A DNA stretch of 64,000 bases from Zygnema cylindricum (taxonomy: Eukaryota > Streptophyta > Zygnematophyceae > Zygnematales > Zygnemataceae): assembly GCA_037447655.1 (NCBI GenBank), contig JBBHKE010000890.1, positions 248,001 through 312,000 on the forward strand, in the 5' to 3' direction. Positions 57,585 through 64,000 of this stretch are shown here, in pieces. Each line of letters starts with the position of its first letter. Positions within the stretch are counted from its first letter, which is position 1. The notes beneath the pieces were generated by a model. The model did not search any database and was not told where the DNA came from. It was given only the letters and a program-made list of their open reading frames with translations. Both the position numbers and the translations under genes were made by a program.

Positions 57585-58544
57585 ATGGCTTCCGCCAATC
57601 CACCTCCAATAGATTGTGGGCCCGGCCATGCCACTTCTAATAGTATCCAGAAGTTTGATGGCCAAAACTTCTATGATTGGTCATTTTCAGCCATGCATTT
57701 TTTCAAACACGAGAAGATTTGGGACCATTTTATAGGAATTTCACAACCTCCTATCCTTTCCTCTACTGATACACCAGCAAAAAAAGCTACAAAAGAGTTG
57801 GCAATAGCTACATGGAAACAAAAGGATGAGGATGCGCACGCTTGCCTAGTGATGTCACTTACTACCGAGCGCACTCGTCTTATTCGCAGCGCCTCCTCTT
57901 CTGCCGAGGCTTGGAGTTGTCTTCAAGCAGCTTACATTCAAACCGGATGGGCCGCTCGCCGAATTCAAAAACGAGTGTTTTTTAACTCCATGAAAAAGCC
58001 GTCGGAATCCATGCAGGATTGGATTAGCACAGTCGAATTGTCGGCCGGAAAATGCACCATGATAGGCGTGCATCTTTTCGACGAGGACCTCTCTTCAACC
58101 CTTTTGGGAGGACTCCCTGAAACCTTTTCCTCTTTCATTTCCTCATTTGACAATCTAGACCTATCCATTCCCTTTCACTCCTTTTGTAAAAAACTTTTGC
58201 ATGAAGAGACAAAACCTCTCTCTTTTTCTGCCCTAAATCTATCTCATGCAAATGCCTTTATTGCTGAAAATCACAAAGCTAACTCTAGGGGGGTGCATCA
58301 TTTGTTTTGCGTTTACTGCAAAACAAAAGGTCATTCCGTGGAAGACTGTCGAAAATTGGTGAGGCAGAAAGCAGCCGAGGCTTCTAATCCCCCTAAAACT
58401 AGAGGGAATGCCAACGCTGCCTACGCCACCCCACTTGTTTTCCCCACCCCCCCACTCCCTCCACTCCCTTCTTTCCCTCGAAATTTCCTTATCCTCACCA
58501 TTATTCCCCTTCTCCATCCCTTCCCCAATCTTCTAACGCTGTAG
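57585..58544 (+). pseudogene. copia relic 2: gag, largely open
   Basis: The best-preserved gag in the window: ATG at 57585, MASANPPPIDCGPGHATSNS, then the UBN2-type region (KFDGQNFYDWSFSAMHFFKH, WISTVEL). A complete zinc knuckle, CVYCKTKGHSVEDC (CX2CX4HX4C), is near residue 245. The frame stays open to 58544 but changes to a Pro/Leu-rich tail after about 58440, where homology to relic 1 suggests a frameshift. In an active element it would package the RNA. Note that the first 27 bases of this gene are repeated after the 3' LTR. Confidence 0.85.
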
Positions 58545-61500
58545 CGGACTATGCCTCTTCAAACCTTGTTAACCCCCCTTGGTCGACCTCTTTCTCTCCA
58601 CCTTTTCTTCCCTCTAATTATCCCACTCTAGTAGCTTCCCCTTTTGTCCTCCCTCCCTCACCAGAATTTGGATATGGCAATGTTGCCCATCATATCCCAA
58701 ATTCTGTCACTCCGGATACTCAATTTCCAGAATGGTACGCTTTTCTATCTCAAACCCCTCACGATTAGCTCAAAGATGGTGGTGCTAGTCACAACCTTTC
58801 ACCACGATCTGATTGGTTCTCTCACCTTTCTCCTCTATCATCTCCTATGCAGATTCGTTAAGGAGACGACCGCGTCTTGTTGGCTATTCTTTCAGGTGAC
58901 GTTAACGTCCCTAATGTGTCTATTCACATTCGTAACGTCCTTTTTGTTCCTAGTCTAGCTAGGAATCTATTTTCTGTCAAAGTCGCCACTTTTGATGAAT
59001 TAAAAGCTGAATTTAATAATGATAGAGTAATGTTTCTTGATAGAAAAGACAATAGTATTGTATGTTTTGGCGTAGCACGAGATTTTATGTACGTCCTACA
59101 ATCCTTTAGTACGCCACAGATATTTGCTTTCAGTGCTAGCGTCGAAAGTTTTCCACTTTGGCATTTAAAATATGGTCATTTAAATAGCGAAAGTTTGCGT
59201 ACTTTGCCAAATATTGTAACCAGAATCAATTTTTTTTTTAACAAATCTTTGGATTTTTGTTACGGTTGCGTGCAAGGAAAAATGCAGCGTCACTCATTTG
59301 CCACTAGCACTTTCGTCATCACTGAACCACTTGCACTTGTATATACGGACGTCAGTGGTCCCATGCGCACGCGTAGCTACAGTGGATCCCTTTATTTTGT
59401 CACTCTCATTGAGAACGCCACTCGTTTTTCACACGTGTATCCAATTTGAGAACGCCACTCGTTTTTCACACGTGTATCCAATTTGTCATAAACCTGACGC
59501 ATTTGCATGATTTCACGAATTTAAGGCGTTGGCAGAAAATTTTCACAACAAACGAATTATGGTCTTGCGTAGTGACAACAATGGCGAATTTTTGTCCATC
59601 CAATTTTCTGACTTCCTCATGCAACATGGAATCTCGCGTCATTTAACGGCGCCTTGGACGCCACAACAAAACATCATCGCAGAAAGGTACAATTGAACAT
59701 TACATGACATGTCACGCTCAATGCTGTACTTTTCCAATTTGCCTTATGAATTTTGGGCAGAGGCTGTCATTTGCGCAAATTACTTACGCAATATTTGTCC
59801 CACTAACGCTTTACCAAAATCTACTCCAATGGAAGCCTGGTCATCTATCAATCCTGATATACGCCATCTTCGAATCTTTGGATGTGAAGCGTGGTATAAA
59901 GACCTCTTCCAATCGGACGGCAAATTGGGTGCCTGCTCATTTCGTGGCATTTTCGTTGGGTACGCTCGAAATTCCAAAGCGTACCGCATCTGGAGTCCTT
60001 CTCAAAATCGCGTCATTACCACCAGAGAAGTAACTTTCAACGAAACGCCACTTCTCCAAACCTTGTGTCGTACGCCCTTCCCTTCCCCTCTTCCCCCATT
60101 ATCTGACTTTCCCTTCCTCACCCTCTATAACCCTCTTCCCACAAAACTTCCCCTCTAATCTTTTCAACCATTTGACCTCACCTACATTACACCTTCCCAC
60201 CCCTCTCCTCCTCATCCTCCCATATTTTTTCCCTCATCATCTTCAAGTCCCTCTCCCCCTCCATCTTCTCCTACCGCCCTTGTTTTCCTGGCTGCTCCCA
60301 TCACTCTTACCAACCAATCAACTGCCCTTCCTCTTCATCCTATAATAAATTCCGAAGATCCTACCTCCTCTCTCCCTCTTTTCCAAGATGATCCTCTTTT
60401 TGACAATCTTTCCCCGACAATTTTTTCCCACTCACCTCTTCCTAGGCCTTTTACTCCTCTTGAACCTTCACCTCTCGAGCTTGAGACTTCCCCTCTTCCT
60501 GAGCCCTCTCTTTAACCTCGCCGTAACCTCGCACGCCCTAGAGCTCCCACCTCTTAGCTTATTACCTCCATAGGCCATCCCTCTCTTGCTTACGCTTACT
60601 CAACTGGGGCCTTTGCCTCTCTTATTTCAGCCCCTCTCTCTCTCAAAGCTGCCCTAAAATGTCCTGATGCCTCCCTTTGGAAAATTGCCGCTGATGCTGA
60701 ATTCAACGGCTTAATTTCCAAAAAAACATGGAATCTTGTTCCCCTTCTCCCTGGAAGAAAGGCAATCGGCTCAAAATGGGTCTTCCGTGTAAAACAGAAA
60801 GCTGATGGATCTGTGGACAAATACAAAGCTCGCTTGGTGGCGAAGGGCTTTTCCCAAATCGATGGTATAGATTTTACTGAAACCTTTGCTCTAGTTGCAC
60901 GGTTGACATCTATCTGCACTTTACTTCGTTTAGCTGTTGAACATGATTTCCATGTTCATCCTATGGATATTAAGAATGCCTTTTTAAATGGGATCTTGTC
61001 TAAAGACATTTACATGCATCAGCCTGAGGGTTATATTTCCCCTGGATCTGAGGATTTGGTTTGCCATCTCATTAAAACAATATATGGATTAAAACAATTC
61101 CCTCGAGTATGGAACCATACTATAGATGCTATTATGCGAAAAGAAGGATTTACCCGAATTGATGCAGATTTTAGCATTTACTCTAGCGGCTCTGACACCT
61201 TCTTGATCATTGTTACCATCTTTGTCGATGATCTACTTCTTGTTGGTCCTTCTCTCTCTCAAATCTCTACTGTCAAATCTGTTCTTCAAACCCATTTTGA
61301 CATGGCCGATCTAGGTGAGCTCACATATTATATGGGCATTCAAGTTTCTTGTAACCGCTCAGCTTGCACCCTCTCCCTCTCTCGAGGACCTTTCATCTCA
61401 GATCTTTTGGAACGCTTTGGCATGGCAGACTGCTCCTCCCTTTCCACTCCTTTATATGCCAATGCCCCTCTCCTCCCTTCCAGTGATTCTCTTCTCCCTC

Positions 61501-62190
61501 CCTCTCTCCATTCCACTTATTGATCGATGGTCGGAGCCCTTATGTACGCCATGAATGCCACCCGTCCTGACATTGCCACACCAGTCACTAAACTCAGTCA
61601 ATCCCTCCAACGTCCTTCTCTTAATCATCTTGCTGCAGCCAACGTGTTTTTCGTTATCTACAAGGCACTTAAACTCTTTGTCCTACATATTCTTCCTCTG
61701 GCTCTAGTTCTCTTACTGGTTTTGTTCATTCAGATTGGGCACAAGATGAGCTTTTGCGCCGTTCCACCACTGGCTCGTGCTTCTTTTTGGGCAATGGTCT
61801 TATCTCTTGGTCATGCAGAAAAAAGCCTACCATTGCATGCTCCAGCACTGAGGCGGAATATATGGTTGCTTGTCACGCCGCCAAAGAATCTGTCTGGCTT
61901 CAGACTCTACTTTCCAATCTTGGATTTCCCCCTTCAGCCCCTACTCCTATCTTTTCCGATTCCCAGGGAGCTCTTGCTTTGATCCGCAATCCCGTTCACC
62001 ACAAGCGCACGAAACACATCGACATTTAGTATCATTACTCCCGAAGCAGGTCAAAGATGGCACTCTCCAGTTTCATTATGTCAAATCCGCCGACCAAATG
62101 GCCGATTATCTCACCAAGGCTCTTCATCGCCCCCACTTTGAGCAGCACCGCCTCTCTTCTAGCCTTCCTTTTCCTTTTCCTCTTGGCTAA
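58545..62190 (+). pseudogene. copia relic 2: pol (PR-IN-RT-RH)
   Basis: Protease remnant near 58770 (KDGGASHN, Ser of DSGA changed). Pre-integrase and integrase zinc region at 58877-59300 (LWHLKYGHLNSESL, DFCYGC); integrase core broken at 59411-59484 by an exact 37-bp tandem duplication that shifts the frame. The RT at 60813-61520 is well kept: YKARLVAKGFSQIDG, MDIKNAFLNG, IYGLKQFPR and FVDDLLLVG. RNase H is at 61527-62030 (RPDIATPV, STEAEYMVACH, KRTKHIDI) with frame changes. The polypurine tract TTGAGGGGGGG precedes the LTR at 62243. Confidence 0.85.
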
Positions 62191-62242
62191 ATTTCCTTTG
62201 TTTTCATCTCAATCTATTTTCTAGTTTTCCCTTGAGGGGGGG

Positions 62243-62706
62243 TGTTAAGGGTCTTTTAGCGTCAGTTCACTTTTGGCACATCTGTATCTTTTTATTATAT
62301 GTGTCGGTGGTCTTGTCCGTACTTTTCATTTCTTACGTCGGTCAAGTCTTACCGAGCGTCTTATCCCGAAGACTTACTTTTGGTCCTGTCTGTACTTCTA
62401 TACGTCGGTCCAGTCTTTTGTACTTTTTATTACATACGTCGGTTTAGTCTTTTCTACGTACAAAGTCCTTTGACAGTCGGTCTTATCCTTTGACCGTCGG
62501 TCCAGTCTTTCTTTTGTCTTACATACATTTATTAGAATCTAGACTAGGATTCCTTTGTTACAGCGCACCGTAGAATGTTTAGACTACACAGTAATTAGCA
62601 CTGTATATTTTTGTATATAAGTGACTCTTCTCACTTAATGAAATCATCCCGAATACAAAGCATTTTCTCTCTTCAATGCATTGATTTTTCTCTTGTGTAC
62701 AATTTC
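62243..62706 (+). mobile_element. 3' LTR of copia relic 2
   Basis: Begins TGTTAAGGGTCTTTTAGCG right after the polypurine tract; the body equals the 5' LTR. The right border is unclear: identity with the 5' side continues to 62733, covering the first 27 bases of gag. TATA-like TGTATATTTTTGTATATAAG at about 62600 is a plausible LTR promoter. Confidence 0.85.
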
Positions 62707-62733
62707 ATGGCTTCCGCCAATCCACCTCCAATA

Positions 62734-63110
62734 TTGAGGGCATATTTGGGAGGGAGGTGACAAAGACTTATGTTAAGTTGATGCCAGGGTGGAAGTGGTG
62801 GTAGCAGTTTGGGGTTGTAACCTATTTTAAAAAGTAATTAGGATCCTTGCCCAATGCATGCCAAGTCACGTGGAGGAATTATTCAACCCATGACCTATTT
62901 ACTATAACAAAGGAACGGTCGACTAGGTTGGTAGAAAAAGAGCGATGAATTGGTTTGGGTCTTTAGCAATCTCAGATTATTACAGAACACCAGGGATGTT
63001 AGTTATGAAGAGGAAATGGTAGCATGGAAGGAAGGGGAAGGGTAGGTAGGAGAAGAGGAGTTTTATGAAGACAGGTTTGACGTAGATTTGGAGTATAGAG
63101 AGATAGGGGA
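62734..63110. other. no supported gene
   Basis: Unrecognised single-copy-looking sequence after the copia relic. Confidence 0.45.
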
Positions 63111-63111
63111 G

Positions 63112-63166
<55 letters not shown>
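63110..63166. repeat. (TA)n microsatellite
   Basis: About 55 bp of alternating T and A with one ACATA interruption. Open frames here are artefacts. Confidence 0.95.
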
Positions 63167-63167
<1 letters not shown>

Positions 63168-63329
63168 TCACAGCCTGCAATGAGTTGACATATTTTTAAT
63201 GTGAGAATTAGACTATATCCCCAGATTAATACAAAGTTTGTTTTTATTTGCTTCAATGTGAACTCTGTCATTTTTTATTGTGGACATGGTTTTTTTGATA
63301 GTGTACGTTTTTTAACAAGGCCATAGAAT

Positions 63330-63545
63330 ACTGTTGATGAGGCAGTCTGGTCGCTGGTTCAGATAGTCTGTTCGGTGGTTCATCAACTTGGCAGTCTGGT
63401 CGCAGGTTTGCTGATTCAATCTGGTCGCTGGTTTGTTGCACGTTTCAGTTTTTAGGGTTTTGAATATTTAAATATTTAAATTTGAAAAGTAAAAAAAAAG
63501 TTCAAATTTTACGACTAATTTTATAAAATTTGAAATTGTTTTATG
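63330..63545 (-). mobile_element. hAT-like family fragment, inverted
   Basis: GGCAGTCTGGTCGCTGGTT-type repeats are the complement of the ACCAGCGACCAGACTGCC motif inside the 47627 element. The adjoining AT-rich tract matches 5185-5290 inverted. Confidence 0.65.
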
Positions 63546-64000
63546 CATAGTTGTTCAAATCGCACGATTTTTTCCTTTTTTCTGATTAAAACATATAGTT
63601 CGTGACTTTTGAATAAATCGGAAAAGAACGCGATGTACTTTCTGTCCGGTAAATTGAACGGCTAATTCACGGAAACTATACGGTATTTTATGATAACTGT
63701 TCGGTTTTGTACGGTAAATGTACGAAATTTGACGAAAAGATACGTTGCACTTCGTAGTACTTTCTGTCCGGTAAACTGAACAGAAATTTTACGAGAATGT
63801 ACGGAATTGTACCAAAAAATGTACGGACTATTACGAAAAGATACGGAAAATGTACGAAAATGGTACAAACTGCGGTATATGTTAAATTTATTTTTGTTTA
63901 CATGTACGGAATAGTACGGACAAAAATTCATTAACGATTTTTACGATTTTTTCAAAAGGTTCAATGCGTTTGCTACGTATAGTTCGTCGCGATTAAATCG
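63546..64000 (-). mobile_element. hAT-like family copy running off the window
   Basis: Starts CATAGTTGTTCAAATCGC, then CGATTTTTTCCTTTTTT, like the inverted right end of the 47627-48494 element. The interior is dense in TGTACGGAA-like motifs. The other end lies beyond 64000. Confidence 0.6.

Noticed and set aside
57573-62190. An intact, active copia element
   Set aside because: Frameshifts, a 37-bp duplication in integrase, a changed protease motif and a truncated 5' LTR rule out activity.

Overview
The window reads as nuclear DNA of a land plant, probably a non-seed plant. The reasons are two multi-exon genes with GT-AG introns, Ty1/copia-type elements primed by an initiator-Met tRNA-like site, a LINE-type reverse transcriptase, many small inverted-repeat elements and long CT/GA/AT simple repeats. 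The species cannot be named from sequence alone. There is one assembly gap (1441-1974, all N).

Two genes look intact. (1) A six-exon gene on the + strand (20887-23707, 340 aa predicted) encodes a secreted PstS-like periplasmic-binding-protein-fold protein. This family is best known from bacterial phosphate ABC transport and is unusual as a spliced plant gene. (2) A four-exon gene on the - strand (45814-43569, 422 aa predicted) encodes a secreted Cys-rich protein with a PAN/apple-like N-terminal region, a GDPH motif and a Root cap domain. A second, broken copy of gene 2 lies about 9 kb to the left (37218-34830). It carries a premature stop, a 42-bp in-frame deletion, an 800-bp LTR-like insertion with a 6-bp target duplication at the end of exon 2, and a lost 3' end. 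Non-coding sequence upstream of both copies is also duplicated.

Most of the rest is transposon debris. Left to right: a LINE-type RT fragment (1-776, -); inverted-repeat elements at 0.94-1.09, 5.13-5.48, 5.66-6.41, 7.08-7.73 and 8.2-8.6 kb; copia relic 1 (10.7-15.4 kb); simple repeats around the PstS-like gene and a 0.9-kb purine tract (24.5-25.4 kb); copia relic 3 (26.3-28.25 and 31.28-32.95 kb) split by a 3.0-kb LTR element with matching GAAAC target duplications, which itself holds an inverted gag/LTR fragment; the Root cap duplication (34.8-46.9 kb); a hAT-like 868-bp element with a perfect 8-bp target duplication (47.6-48.5 kb); a tRNA-derived SINE-like repeat (49.2-49.5 kb, relatives at 16 and 33 kb); copia relic 5 (51.3-56.4 kb), ended by an inverted LTR; copia relic 2 (57.2-62.7 kb); and fragments of the hAT-like family to the right edge. 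All copia relics carry stops or frameshifts, and several breaks are exact short tandem duplications of 25-67 bp.

No operon-like, CRISPR, defence or biosynthetic system was seen. The two intact genes share secretion to the extracellular space but nothing in the sequence links their functions.
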